Source: Candidatus Pacearchaeota archaeon (lineage in GTDB: Archaea > Nanobdellota > Nanobdellia > Pacearchaeales > GW2011-AR1). Taken from it: a stretch of 43,120 nt of DNA. The stretch lies in assembly GCA_017609085.1 (NCBI GenBank), contig JAFCEO010000004.1:1-43120 (forward strand), in the 5' to 3' direction. Position 1 is the stretch's first letter. Every line of letters begins with the position of its first letter. Positions 25,686 to 35,507 of this stretch are shown in pieces. The notes under the pieces were generated by a model. That model searched no databases, had not been told where the DNA came from, and saw nothing but the letters and a program-made list of their open reading frames with translations. A program made the position numbers and the translations under genes.

Positions 25686-27857
25686 ATGGCATCAGAAGAA
25701 GAAAAAATAAAAAAAATTTTGGAATTAATGAAGAAACCAGAAAAAATAAGAAATATAGGAATAGTGGCACATATAGATCATGGCAAGACAACAATGACTG
25801 ATTCTCTCCTATCGGGAGCTGGAATGATTTCGAGTGATTTAGCTGGAAAACTTCTAGTTATGGATTTTCATGAAGATGAAAAAGAAAGAGGAATAACCAT
25901 AGACTCTGCTAATGTAAATATGATTCATGAAGTAGAAGGAGAAGATTATCTAATAAATTTAATTGATACCCCTGGTCATGTAGATTTTTCAGGAGAAGTT
26001 ACAAGAGCCATGAGAGCTACAGATGGTGCTGTCGTCGTTGTATGTGCAGCAGAAGGAATGATGCCTCAAACAGAAACTGTCTTAAAACAAGCTTTAAGAG
26101 AAAGGGTCAAGCCAGTTCTTTTTATAAATAAAGTTGATAGACTAATCAAAGAATTAAAGCTGACAGGGGAGCAAATGCAAGAAAGATTTATTAAAATCAT
26201 AAATAATGTCAACAAATATATTGATTCTATTACTCCTAAGGAATTTAAAGGCAAATGGTTAGTTTCTGTTCAAGATGGAAGCGTCGCTTTTGGTTCTGCT
26301 AAAGATAGATGGGCAATAAACTTCAACACTATGAAAAAATTGAATATTAAATTTTCTGATGTGGTAAAAGCCTACGAAGAAGACAAAGTAGACGAATTGG
26401 CTAAAAAAGTTCCTTTACATAAAGCAATTCTAGATATGACAGTTAAACACATACCAAACCCTATTGAAGCTCAATCATACAGAATACCAAAAATATGGAA
26501 AGGAGACTTAGAAAGTGAAGAAGGAAGAGCTTTATTGAAGTGTGACCCTTCTGGTCCAGTAATTTTTGTTGTAACCAAAATCGTTGTAGACCCTCAAGCA
26601 GGAGAAATCGCTGGAGGAAGGCTTTTTTCAGGAACTATAAGTAAAGGACAAGAATTAAAAATGATTCTTGCAAAAAAACCGGTTAAAGTTCAACAGATAA
26701 ACCTTTACAAAGGTCCTCAAAGAATTATAGTAGAAAAAGTTCCTGCAGGCAATATTATAGGAATAGCAGGACTAAAGGGGGTTAATGCTGGAGAAACTTT
26801 AGCAAGCAAAGAGATAGAACCTTTTGAGAGTATAAAACATATTTTTGAACCAGTCGTCACCGAGAGCATAGAAGCAAAAAAACCTACAGACCTGCCAAAA
26901 TTAATAGAAGTTTTAAAAACAGTGCAGAAAGAAGACCCTACAGTCAAAGTAGAGATTAATGAAGAAACAGGACAACATCTTTTGTCTGGAATGGGGGAAC
27001 TGCACTTAGAAGTTATAGCTAATAGAATCAGAACGGAAAAAGGAGTCGATGTTAACGTTTCCCCCCCAATTGTTGTTTATAGAGAAACTGTTACTAAACA
27101 AAGTAAAGTGTTTGAAGGGAAATCTCCAAATAAACATAACATCTTCTTTATACAAGTAGAACCACTTGAAGATGCTGTTTATGAAGCAATAAAATCTGGC
27201 GAAATTAGTGAAGGTAGAATAAAAAAGAAAAACGAACAGCTATGGAAAAAATTAGAATCTCTCGGAATCTCGACGGATGAAGCACGACAATACAGGGACA
27301 TATATAAAAACTGCGTCTTGCAAGATAGGACAAGAGGAGAGGTTCATATCGGGGAAGTAATAGAAATGGTGTGCGACGCTTTCGAACAAGTGGTTGACGC
27401 AGGCCCTTTAGCAAGAGAACCTTGTTTAAAAATGAAAGTTATGTTGATTGATACTAAGTTACATGAAGACGCTATACATAGAGGTCCTGCTCAAGTTTAT
27501 CCTGCAGTAAGAGATGCTATAAGAGCTGCCATGCAAGATGCTAAAACAGTTATGTATGAGCCAGTTCAAGTTTTACAAATAGAAGCTCCTATCGAACATA
27601 TGGGGGAAGTCACTAAACTTGTTCAAAGTAAGAGAGGACAGATGTTAAACGTCGAACAAGAAATCGATCGTGTATCTATGCGTGTAAAAATGCCTGTTGC
27701 AGAAATGATTGGACTAGCGGGTGATTTGCGTGGAGCTACAGAAGGAAGAGGAACTTTCGCTTTAGTTGATCAAATGTTTGAAAGAATGCCTGCTGAGATA
27801 CAAGAAAAAGTTATCAAACAAATCAGAAATAGAAAAGGATTAGCAGAAAATGAGTAA
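25686..27857 (+). CDS. fusA: Elongation factor 2
   Basis: NIGIVAHIDHGKTTMTDSLL, DTPGHVDF, NKVDR; domain IV KLHEDAIHRGPAQV retained. Confidence 0.97.
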   Translation: MASEEEKIKKILELMKKPEKIRNIGIVAHIDHGKTTMTDSLLSGAGMISSDLAGKLLVMDFHEDEKERGITIDSANVNMIHEVEGEDYLINLIDTPGHVDFSGEVTRAMRATDGAVVVVCAAEGMMPQTETVLKQALRERVKPVLFINKVDRLIKELKLTGEQMQERFIKIINNVNKYIDSITPKEFKGKWLVSVQDGSVAFGSAKDRWAINFNTMKKLNIKFSDVVKAYEEDKVDELAKKVPLHKAILDMTVKHIPNPIEAQSYRIPKIWKGDLESEEGRALLKCDPSGPVIFVVTKIVVDPQAGEIAGGRLFSGTISKGQELKMILAKKPVKVQQINLYKGPQRIIVEKVPAGNIIGIAGLKGVNAGETLASKEIEPFESIKHIFEPVVTESIEAKKPTDLPKLIEVLKTVQKEDPTVKVEINEETGQHLLSGMGELHLEVIANRIRTEKGVDVNVSPPIVVYRETVTKQSKVFEGKSPNKHNIFFIQVEPLEDAVYEAIKSGEISEGRIKKKNEQLWKKLESLGISTDEARQYRDIYKNCVLQDRTRGEVHIGEVIEMVCDAFEQVVDAGPLAREPCLKMKVMLIDTKLHEDAIHRGPAQVYPAVRDAIRAAMQDAKTVMYEPVQVLQIEAPIEHMGEVTKLVQSKRGQMLNVEQEIDRVSMRVKMPVAEMIGLAGDLRGATEGRGTFALVDQMFERMPAEIQEKVIKQIRNRKGLAENE

Positions 27858-27987
27858 TTTATTGGTCAAAAAAATTTTTATCGACGATGATAAAATTTTG
27901 AAAAAACAAAAGATTTATAAACCCTATTTTTTATCATATAATTACTTATAAAAATAAATTTTAAAAAAATATTAAAAATAACAACAA

Positions 27988-29271
27988 ATGGCGCACGAAA
28001 AACCAAATTTTAATGTAGTATTTGTAGGCCATGTAGATCACGGAAAAAGTACTTGCATAGGTAGACTTATGTATGATAGTGGAATGATACCAGAACAAGA
28101 AATGAAGAAATTAAAAGAAGAGGCCGAAAAGCATGGAAAAGTAGGGTTTGAATTTGCTTTTGTTATGGATAAATTTAAAGAAGAAAGAGAAAGAGGAGTT
28201 ACAATTGATTTAGCTTACAAAAAATTAATAACTCAAAAATACCAAATTACAATTATTGATGCTCCAGGACATAAAGACTTTGTTAAAAACATGATAACTG
28301 GTGCAAGCCAAGCTGATGCTGCTTTTCTTGTAGTCGCAGCAAAAGAAAGTGTCCAACCACAAACAAAAGAACATCTATGGCTTCTAAGAACAATGGGTGT
28401 TGACCAAGTGTGTGTATTAATTAACAAAATGGACACTGTTGATTATAAAGAAGAAACATTCAATAAAGTAAAAGAAGAAATCTCTAATTTATTAAAATCT
28501 GTAGGATATAAAATAGAAGGGGTTACATTTTTGGCTGTTTCAGGATTAAAAGGTGACAATATAGTTAAAAAATCTGATAAAATGCCCTGGTATAAAGGGC
28601 CTACATTATTAGAACAATTTGATAATTTCTCTGAACCAAAAAAACCAACAGACCTTCCATTAAGAATGCCTATTCAAGATGTTTACGAAATTACAGGAAT
28701 AGGAACTGTTCCTGTAGGAAAAATAGAGACAGGAGTAATGAAAGTAGGACAAAAAGTAAAGATCTTGCCTGGAAGAACAGGAAAAGGAATAGAGGGAGAA
28801 GTTAAAAGTATAGAGATGCACCATGAACAACTACAAGAAGCTCCAGCAGGAGACAATGTTGGAGTAAATATTAGAGGAGTAGGAAAAAAAGATATAGCAA
28901 GAGGAGATGTTATTTGTGACGCAGCTCATCCAGCAACAATAGCAAAGGAGTTCATAGCTCAAATTGCTGTTATTAATCACCCAACTGTTATTGCAAAAGG
29001 TTATTGTCCTGTGTTTCACGTTCACACCGCACAAGTTCCTTGCCAGTTTGTAGAGTTGCAAAAAAAACTTGATCCAAAAACAGGACAAGTCGCCCAAGAA
29101 AATCCAGATTTCTTAAAAAATGGAGATGTAGCTATAGTAAAAATAAAACCAATGGGCAATCTTGTTTTAGAAAAGCAAAGTGTAAATCCACATATGGCAA
29201 GATTTGCAATTAGGGATGCTGGAGCCACTGTAGCAGCAGGAATATGTATAGACCTAGTTGCAAAAGAATAA
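27988..29271 (+). CDS. tuf: Elongation factor 1-alpha
   Basis: [46 protein letters not shown]. Confidence 0.97.
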   Translation: MAHEKPNFNVVFVGHVDHGKSTCIGRLMYDSGMIPEQEMKKLKEEAEKHGKVGFEFAFVMDKFKEERERGVTIDLAYKKLITQKYQITIIDAPGHKDFVKNMITGASQADAAFLVVAAKESVQPQTKEHLWLLRTMGVDQVCVLINKMDTVDYKEETFNKVKEEISNLLKSVGYKIEGVTFLAVSGLKGDNIVKKSDKMPWYKGPTLLEQFDNFSEPKKPTDLPLRMPIQDVYEITGIGTVPVGKIETGVMKVGQKVKILPGRTGKGIEGEVKSIEMHHEQLQEAPAGDNVGVNIRGVGKKDIARGDVICDAAHPATIAKEFIAQIAVINHPTVIAKGYCPVFHVHTAQVPCQFVELQKKLDPKTGQVAQENPDFLKNGDVAIVKIKPMGNLVLEKQSVNPHMARFAIRDAGATVAAGICIDLVAKE

Positions 29272-29301
29272 ACTTAACAAACAACTCACTTTTTTAACTT
29301 T

Positions 29302-30036
29302 TCAATATTTTTCTCCTCTAATTTTGATTTTTTCAAAATATCCTGTTTTTTCAAGTTCTGTCTTAATTTTTTCTAATTTGATGTAGGGATAATTGCCTTT
29401 TTTTATAAATTCTGGATTTATTGTCTTTTCCTCTGGCAAATCAGTTCTAAATTGATTAAGAACATAAAGTTTAATTTTTCTCTTATCTTTGAAAAGCCAT
29501 CTTGCAATTTTTTTAATATCATCTTCATTATGAAAGCCTGGAACAAGAGTTGTTCTTAATTCATAATCTAAATTCGAGTTTTTAATTATCTCTACAGTTT
29601 TTTCTATATCTTCTATTTTAACTACTGCTCCACAAGTTTTGTTATATTTTTCTCTACAGTTTTTGATATCTAAAGCCACACTATCTATCAAATTTTCTTG
29701 CATTAGTTTTTCAATTGCTTCTGGATTAGAGCCATTTGTTTCTAATCTAACTTTAATATTTAATTTTTTTATTTTTTTAAGAAAAGCAAAAAGTTGAGGA
29801 TGTATTGTTGGCTCGCCTCCTGTAATGCAGACTGCATCAATAAAATTTTTTCTTTCTTTTATTTCCTTCAATATTTTTTCTTGCTCCATTCCTTCTTGTT
29901 TTTCGTATTTTTCTGGTAAAACAAGATGGGGAACATAACAAAAAGGACAACGAAAATTGCAACCAGCTATAAAAATCACATAGGATAAATGTCCTGGAAA
30001 TTCTATCAGAGATTCTTGACTTCCGAGAATCTTCAT
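29302..30036 (-). CDS. nrdG: Anaerobic ribonucleotide reductase activating protein (radical SAM)
   Basis: IAGCNFRCPFCY (CxxxCxxC), CITGGEPTIHPQL; just downstream of nrdD. Confidence 0.9.
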   Translation of the reverse strand: MKILGSQESLIEFPGHLSYVIFIAGCNFRCPFCYVPHLVLPEKYEKQEGMEQEKILKEIKERKNFIDAVCITGGEPTIHPQLFAFLKKIKKLNIKVRLETNGSNPEAIEKLMQENLIDSVALDIKNCREKYNKTCGAVVKIEDIEKTVEIIKNSNLDYELRTTLVPGFHNEDDIKKIARWLFKDKRKIKLYVLNQFRTDLPEEKTINPEFIKKGNYPYIKLEKIKTELEKTGYFEKIKIRGEKY

Positions 30037-30135
30037 AAAAGAATAAGTAAAAAAGAGTTTATTAAGATTTCTTTATAAATAAAAGGATTTTAAAAGAAGA
30101 TTAAAGGAAGTTCATCTATATATTTTTTATTCAGC

Positions 30136-32208
30136 CTATTTTAGAATAGGTTTGAATACTTTTCTGTCTTTGAACTCGGATTGTTTCCCTCGATTCCAGT
30201 CTTTGACAGGACGAAAATATCCAACAACTCTTGAATAAACTTCTGTAGCCTTGTGGCATTTTGGGCAAATTTTTTGTTCGTCTTTGAGATAACCGTGCGT
30301 TTCACAGATAGAAAAGGTAGGAGTTATTGTAAAATAAGGAATAGAAAATTGATAAGCAATTTTTTTAACTAAAAGTTTGCAGGCATCTCTATCTATGGAT
30401 TCCCCTAAAAAAGTATGAAAAACTGTTCCTCCAGTGTATAATTTTTGTAAAGGCTCTTGATGTTTTAAAGCAGAAAAAATGTCAGAAGTATAGCCTGCTG
30501 GAAGTTGTGTCGAGTTAGTATAATAAGGCTCTTTTTTTCCAGATGTTATTATCTTTGGGTATTGTTTCTTATCTTTTCTGGCTAATCTGTAAGAAGCGCC
30601 CTCTCCAGGTGTGGCTTCAAGATTATAGATATTGCCTGTCTCTTCTTGATATTCTAATATTTTATCTCGCATAAATTTTAAAACTTTAATTGCAAATTTT
30701 TGCCCTTCTTCTGTTTCTATGCCTTTATCTTTTCCAAGCAAATTAAGACATGCTTCGTGCATTCCAATTAAGCCGAGCGTTGAAAAATGATTTTTTAAAC
30801 TTCCAAGATATCTTTTTGTATAAGGAAGAAGATTTCTTTGAATATTTCTCTCGACTAACTTTCTCTTTATCTCTAAAGATTCTTTTGCTAAATACATATA
30901 TCTTTCTAGTTTTTCAAAAAAATCAGTTTCGTTTCTTGCTTCATAAGCAAGATGAGGTAAATTAAGAGTCACTACTCCTAAGCTTCCTGTTGACTCTGCA
31001 GAGCTAAATCTTCCTCCGGTTATATTCCTCTGCAACTCTTTTAAATTCAACTGCAATCTACAACACATTGCTCTAATGTCCTCTGGATTTAAATCGGAAT
31101 TTATGAAATTTTGAAAATAAGGTAAACCATATTTTGCTGTCATAGCAAATAGCATATTTGATATTTCAGAATCCCACTTAAAATCTTTTGTTAAGTTGTA
31201 AGTAGGAATTGGAAAAGTAAAAACCCTTCCTTTTGCATCACCATTTGTCAAAACTTCTATAAGTGCCTTATTAATTAAATCCATTTCATCTTGAAAGTCG
31301 GAATAAACTGAATTTTGAAATTTACCTCCAACAGTAACTTTCTGCTGTGCCAAATCTTTTGGGACTGTCAAGTCGAGAGTTATATTAGTAAAGGGTGTCT
31401 GTGAAGCCCATCTTGAAGCAACATTCATATTATAAACATATTCTTGAATACACTGCTTTACTTCTTCATAAGATAATTTATCCTCTCTAACAAAGGGAGC
31501 AAGATAAGTGTCAAAACTATTAAAAGCTTGGGCCCCTGCCCATTCATTTTGTAATGTTCCAATAAAATTAACTATTTGTCCTATGGCTGACCTTAAATGT
31601 TTTGGAGGAGAACATTCAATTTTTCCAGGAATACCATTAAAACCTTCATGCAAAAGTTGTCTTAAAGACCAACCTGCACAATATGGATTTAAAGCCATTT
31701 GCAAATTGTGTATATGGATGTATCCAGAGATATGTGCCTTACTAATCTCTTTAGGATAAACATGGTGTAATCCGTAGAAAGTCACTATTGTGCCGGAAGA
31801 ATACCATAGTAAACCGGGTAAAGAATAAGTTGCATTTGCATTTTCATAAACTCGCCAATCTTCCTTACCAATATAATCTTCAACGAGCTTAATAGAATCA
31901 ACAATAAATTCCTTTGTTTCTCTAAGATTAGCTTTTTGTTGTCTATAAAGAATAAAATTTTTTGCGACTTTTGCATGTCCCTCTTCTATCAAAACTTTTT
32001 CCACAATATCTTGAACATCCTCTACGTTAGGAATCTTATTTTTAAAATTTCTATTTAAAATATCTACTACTTTTTGTGCCAATCTTTCAGCTTCTTCCTT
32101 ATCATGACCTCCAACATCTTGTGCAGATTTAAAAATAGCCTCCGATATTTTTTGTTTCTCGAAATTAACAAGTCTACCATCCCTTTTCCTAATTTTTTTT
32201 ATCATCAT
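30136..32208 (-). CDS. nrdD: Anaerobic ribonucleoside-triphosphate reductase
   Basis: N-terminal ATP-cone (IRKRDGRLVNFEKQKISEAIFKSA); C-terminal CETHGYLKDEQKICPKCHK...RVVGYFRPVKDWNRGKQSEF glycyl-radical loop. Confidence 0.96.
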   Translation of the reverse strand: MMIKKIRKRDGRLVNFEKQKISEAIFKSAQDVGGHDKEEAERLAQKVVDILNRNFKNKIPNVEDVQDIVEKVLIEEGHAKVAKNFILYRQQKANLRETKEFIVDSIKLVEDYIGKEDWRVYENANATYSLPGLLWYSSGTIVTFYGLHHVYPKEISKAHISGYIHIHNLQMALNPYCAGWSLRQLLHEGFNGIPGKIECSPPKHLRSAIGQIVNFIGTLQNEWAGAQAFNSFDTYLAPFVREDKLSYEEVKQCIQEYVYNMNVASRWASQTPFTNITLDLTVPKDLAQQKVTVGGKFQNSVYSDFQDEMDLINKALIEVLTNGDAKGRVFTFPIPTYNLTKDFKWDSEISNMLFAMTAKYGLPYFQNFINSDLNPEDIRAMCCRLQLNLKELQRNITGGRFSSAESTGSLGVVTLNLPHLAYEARNETDFFEKLERYMYLAKESLEIKRKLVERNIQRNLLPYTKRYLGSLKNHFSTLGLIGMHEACLNLLGKDKGIETEEGQKFAIKVLKFMRDKILEYQEETGNIYNLEATPGEGASYRLARKDKKQYPKIITSGKKEPYYTNSTQLPAGYTSDIFSALKHQEPLQKLYTGGTVFHTFLGESIDRDACKLLVKKIAYQFSIPYFTITPTFSICETHGYLKDEQKICPKCHKATEVYSRVVGYFRPVKDWNRGKQSEFKDRKVFKPILK

Positions 32209-32229
32209 TCCTCTTTTATTAAAAGGGAA
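32208..32229 (-). promoter_or_regulatory. Hairpin over nrdD Shine-Dalgarno/start
   Basis: Minus-strand TTCCCTTTTAATAAAAGAGGAA: 9 bp with one bulged A and AAT loop; SD (AGAGGA) lies in the 3' arm. Confidence 0.5.
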
Positions 32230-32352
32230 TTTTAAATCAGTATTTAAATTTTTATATAATCTAAAACATAAAAGAAAATTAAAAATATTTCCTTTAATTA
32301 TATAATAGTAATTTTACAACAAAAAAAGAAAGAAAAAACATAAAAAACTTTG

Positions 32353-32439
32353 TTAATAATCTTCCTCTAAATCGTCCTCTTCAGAGAAGTCGTCAACGCT
32401 TATCATATCTTCTTCGTCTTCAAAATCTTCTTCTATCAT
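32353..32439 (-). CDS. Possible 28-aa highly acidic micropeptide
   Basis: MIEEDFEDEEDMISVDDFSEEDDLEEDY*; TATA-like gtttataaac about 45 nt upstream on minus strand. Confidence 0.4.
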   Translation of the reverse strand: MIEEDFEDEEDMISVDDFSEEDDLEEDY

Positions 32440-32539
32440 TTTTTTAAGAGTATTTTATCTAACTTTATTTTTAAGATAGAGTTTATAAACTTTTCGTATA
32501 TAATTTTGTTGAATTATAATATTTAGATAATTATCTTAG

Positions 32540-32689
32540 TTGCCTAAAACAAAGAAAGGATTTAGCAGGATTATTATTGTAGTTATACTCAGAGGGAGAA
32601 AAACAAATATAGTTTCTATATTGGTTAGTGAAGAGGATGTTTTGGATAATATGTTAAAAGAGCAATCTAAAAAATCGAAAGATTTATAA
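32540..32689 (+). CDS. Possible 49-aa small protein with TTG start
   Basis: MPKTKKGFSRIIIVVILRGRKTNIVSILVSEEDVLDNMLKEQSKKSKDL; TATA-like gtatataatttt upstream. Confidence 0.3.
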   Translation: MPKTKKGFSRIIIVVILRGRKTNIVSILVSEEDVLDNMLKEQSKKSKDL

Positions 32690-32789
32690 AGTATACATTT
32701 TATGTATATACGTAAAAGATATATTTTATTTTATACACACACAATTTTAAATAAAATAAATTAAGTAAAGATTAAAAGAAACTGTTAAG

Positions 32790-33197
32790 ATGGCAGACAT
32801 TTTTGATAATCCAATTTTATGCAGGAAATGTAATGTAAAAATGGAATCTGTAAAGATAGAGAAAAATGGGTTTATTTTAAGGGCTGTTGAATGTCCAAAA
32901 TGCCACACAAAAATTTTTCATCCCCTTGATAAAGAAGAATACAATAAATTTATGAGATTAAGAAATAAAACTTTTAGAGTTAAAATGAGGATTGTCGGAA
33001 ACAGTTATGCTATAAGCATTCCAAAAGAAATAGTTAATTTCATCAAAGAGCAAGAGAAGATTATGAATAATATGGTGAAATTATGTTTCGATGATTATAA
33101 AAAATTAAGTCTCTTATTTGATGATGAGGAAGATAGCAATCAAAATAGGATTAAAAAATTTAAAAAAAATTTAAATAAGAACAAATTAATAATGTAA
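32790..33197 (+). CDS. Zn-ribbon plus SpoVT-AbrB-like domain protein
   Basis: CRKC...CPKC followed by FRVKMRIVGNSYAISIPKEIVNFIKEQ. Confidence 0.75.
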   Translation: MADIFDNPILCRKCNVKMESVKIEKNGFILRAVECPKCHTKIFHPLDKEEYNKFMRLRNKTFRVKMRIVGNSYAISIPKEIVNFIKEQEKIMNNMVKLCFDDYKKLSLLFDDEEDSNQNRIKKFKKNLNKNKLIM

Positions 33198-33198
33198 A

Positions 33199-35490
33199 AT
33201 GGCAGAAGAAATTAAATTGAGAGTGGCAGAATCTTTGCAAGATGACGCTTACAAAGGTATTGCTAGAATAGACTCTGAAATAATGAGAAAATTAGACGTA
33301 AGAAGAGGAGACGTTATTTATATTAAAGGAGAAAGAGAGACAGTAGCCATGGTTGATAGAGCATATCCTGCAGACATTGGAGAAGGGATAATAAGAATTG
33401 ATGGAATCATAAGAAGAAATGCAAAAACAGGAATCGGAGAATTAGTTTCTATTAGAAAAGCTGAAGTTAAAGATGCAAAAAAAATTACAATAGCTCCTGT
33501 GCAAAAAGGAATAAGGATTCAAGCAGATCCTGAAATTTTTAAGAGAGGATTGCTTGGAAGAGCTGTTGTAAAGGCAGATATTGTGGTTTTAGGAGGGGCT
33601 AAAAGAAGAAGAGACATCATGTCTGAAGAATTTGGTATAGAAGACATTTTTGGAGATTTAAACAATATTTTTGGAGGAGCATTTGGCAATTTTGGGTTCG
33701 GCAATTTACAACAAATGAGGTTTGTTGTTGTTTCTACTCATCCAAATCAACCTGTAATTATAACAGAAAATACAGAAATTGTTGTATCTCCGAAAGCAGT
33801 CGAAATTGTTGAAGAAAAAATTCCAGAAGTTACTTATGAAGATATTGGAGGTCTAGAAGAAGAAATCAAAAAAATTAGAGAAATGGTGGAGCTACCATTA
33901 AAACACCCAGAGATATTTAATAGACTTGGAATAGAGCCTCCAAAAGGAGTTTTGTTGCATGGTCCTCCAGGAACAGGAAAAACTTTATTGGCTAAAGCAG
34001 TTGCTAACGAAAGTGAAGCTAATTTTATTTTGCTTAATGGTCCTGAAATAATGTCAAAATTCTATGGTGAATCTGAAAAAAGAATTAGAGATATTTTTGA
34101 AGAAGCTGAAAAAACAGCTCCAACAATTATATTTATAGATGAAATAGATGCAATTGCTCCAAAAAGAGAAGAATCTTATGGAGAAGTTGAAAGAAGAGTT
34201 GTAAGTCAGTTATTAACTATGATGGATGGATTAAAAACAAGAGGTAGAGTGGTTGTCATTGGAGCAACTAACAGGCCAAATGCTATAGACCCTGCATTAA
34301 GAAGGCCAGGAAGATTTGATAGAGAATTATCTATAAATGTTCCGGATAAAGATGGAAGACTTTCTATTTTAAAAATACATACAAGGAATATGCCTCTTGC
34401 TAAAAATGTAAATTTAGAAGAGTTAGCAAGAATAACCCATGGTTTTGTTGGTGCTGACATAAATGCGTTAGCGAAAGAAGCTGCTATGAATGTTTTAAGA
34501 AGACTTCTTCCTAAATTTAAAATGAAAGAAGATGAACCAATTTCAGAAGATATTTTACAGGAATTGAAAGTAACATCAAAAGACTTCGAAGAAGCTCTAA
34601 AAATTGTAAGGCCAAGTGCGATGAGAGAAGTTTTGGTGGAAACTCCAAATGTAAAATGGAATGATGTCGGAGGGTTAGAAAAAACAAAACAAGAATTAAA
34701 AGAAGCAATAGAATGGCCTTTAAGGTATCCTGAATCTTTTAAAAGAATAGGAATTAGGCCACCAAAAGGCATTCTTCTTTATGGTCCTCCAGGAACAGGA
34801 AAAACTTTATTGGCTAAAGCAGTTGCTAACGAAAGTGAAGCTAATTTTATACAAGTTAAAGGCCCTTCATTATTGAGTATGTGGGTTGGAAAAAGTGAAG
34901 AAGGTGTGAGAAAAGTTTTTGAAAGAGCGAGACAAGTAGCTCCTTGTATTATCTTCTTTGACGAAATTGATGCTTTAGCTGGTAGAAGAGGTCTCGAAAC
35001 AGGAACAAAAGTTACTGAAAGAGTTTTAAATCAATTATTGGCAGAGATGGATGGTATAGAAGATTTGACTAATGTTGTTGTAATAGGTGCCACAAACAGA
35101 CCTGATATGATAGACCCCGCTTTATTAAGACCGGGAAGATTTGATAGAATTGTATTAATTAATGTTCCAGACAAAAAAGCAAGACTTGATATTTTAAAAA
35201 TACATACAAGGAATATGCCTCTTGCTAAAGATGTTAAACTTCAAGAAATCGCAGAAAAAACAGAGGGTTATGTTGGAGCAGATATAGAAAATTTGGTAAG
35301 AGAAGCAGGATTACTTGCCTTAAGAGAGAATATGGAGAGTAAAGAGGTAAGAAAAAAACATTTTGAAGCGGCATTAAAGAAAGTTAAAGCTTCTATTGGT
35401 AAAGGAGATGTTGAGAGGTACAAAAAAGTAGAAGAAAATTATTTAAAAAGTGCGAGAGCTGCTTTAAGCGAGCCGGCCTACTTAGGATAA
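33199..35490 (+). CDS. Cdc48/VAT-type double AAA+ ATPase
   Basis: Two Walker A (GPPGTGKTLLAKAVANE) and Walker B (IIFIDEIDAIAPKR, IIFFDEIDALAGRR), N-domain. Confidence 0.97.
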   Translation: MAEEIKLRVAESLQDDAYKGIARIDSEIMRKLDVRRGDVIYIKGERETVAMVDRAYPADIGEGIIRIDGIIRRNAKTGIGELVSIRKAEVKDAKKITIAPVQKGIRIQADPEIFKRGLLGRAVVKADIVVLGGAKRRRDIMSEEFGIEDIFGDLNNIFGGAFGNFGFGNLQQMRFVVVSTHPNQPVIITENTEIVVSPKAVEIVEEKIPEVTYEDIGGLEEEIKKIREMVELPLKHPEIFNRLGIEPPKGVLLHGPPGTGKTLLAKAVANESEANFILLNGPEIMSKFYGESEKRIRDIFEEAEKTAPTIIFIDEIDAIAPKREESYGEVERRVVSQLLTMMDGLKTRGRVVVIGATNRPNAIDPALRRPGRFDRELSINVPDKDGRLSILKIHTRNMPLAKNVNLEELARITHGFVGADINALAKEAAMNVLRRLLPKFKMKEDEPISEDILQELKVTSKDFEEALKIVRPSAMREVLVETPNVKWNDVGGLEKTKQELKEAIEWPLRYPESFKRIGIRPPKGILLYGPPGTGKTLLAKAVANESEANFIQVKGPSLLSMWVGKSEEGVRKVFERARQVAPCIIFFDEIDALAGRRGLETGTKVTERVLNQLLAEMDGIEDLTNVVVIGATNRPDMIDPALLRPGRFDRIVLINVPDKKARLDILKIHTRNMPLAKDVKLQEIAEKTEGYVGADIENLVREAGLLALRENMESKEVRKKHFEAALKKVKASIGKGDVERYKKVEENYLKSARAALSEPAYLG
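33959..34028 (+). repeat. 70-nt exact repeat, copy in D1 of Cdc48
   Basis: Identical base for base to 34781..34850. Confidence 0.9.
34365..34404 (+). repeat. 40-nt exact repeat, copy in D1 of Cdc48
   Basis: tattttaaaaatacatacaaggaatatgcctcttgctaaa, matches 35190..35229. Confidence 0.88.
34781..34850 (+). repeat. 70-nt exact repeat, copy in D2 of Cdc48
   Basis: atggtcctccaggaacaggaaaaactttattggctaaagcagttgctaacgaaagtgaagctaattttat. Confidence 0.9.
35190..35229 (+). repeat. 40-nt exact repeat, copy in D2 of Cdc48
   Basis: Matches 34365..34404. Confidence 0.88.
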
Positions 35491-35507
35491 TTTTAAAAGA
35501 GTTTCTA

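Noticed and set aside
32500-32790. AT-rich intergenic region as a replication origin or mobile element scar
   Set aside because: No Orc1/Cdc6 gene, no ORB-like repeats or terminal repeats; only TATA-like tracts and small ORFs.
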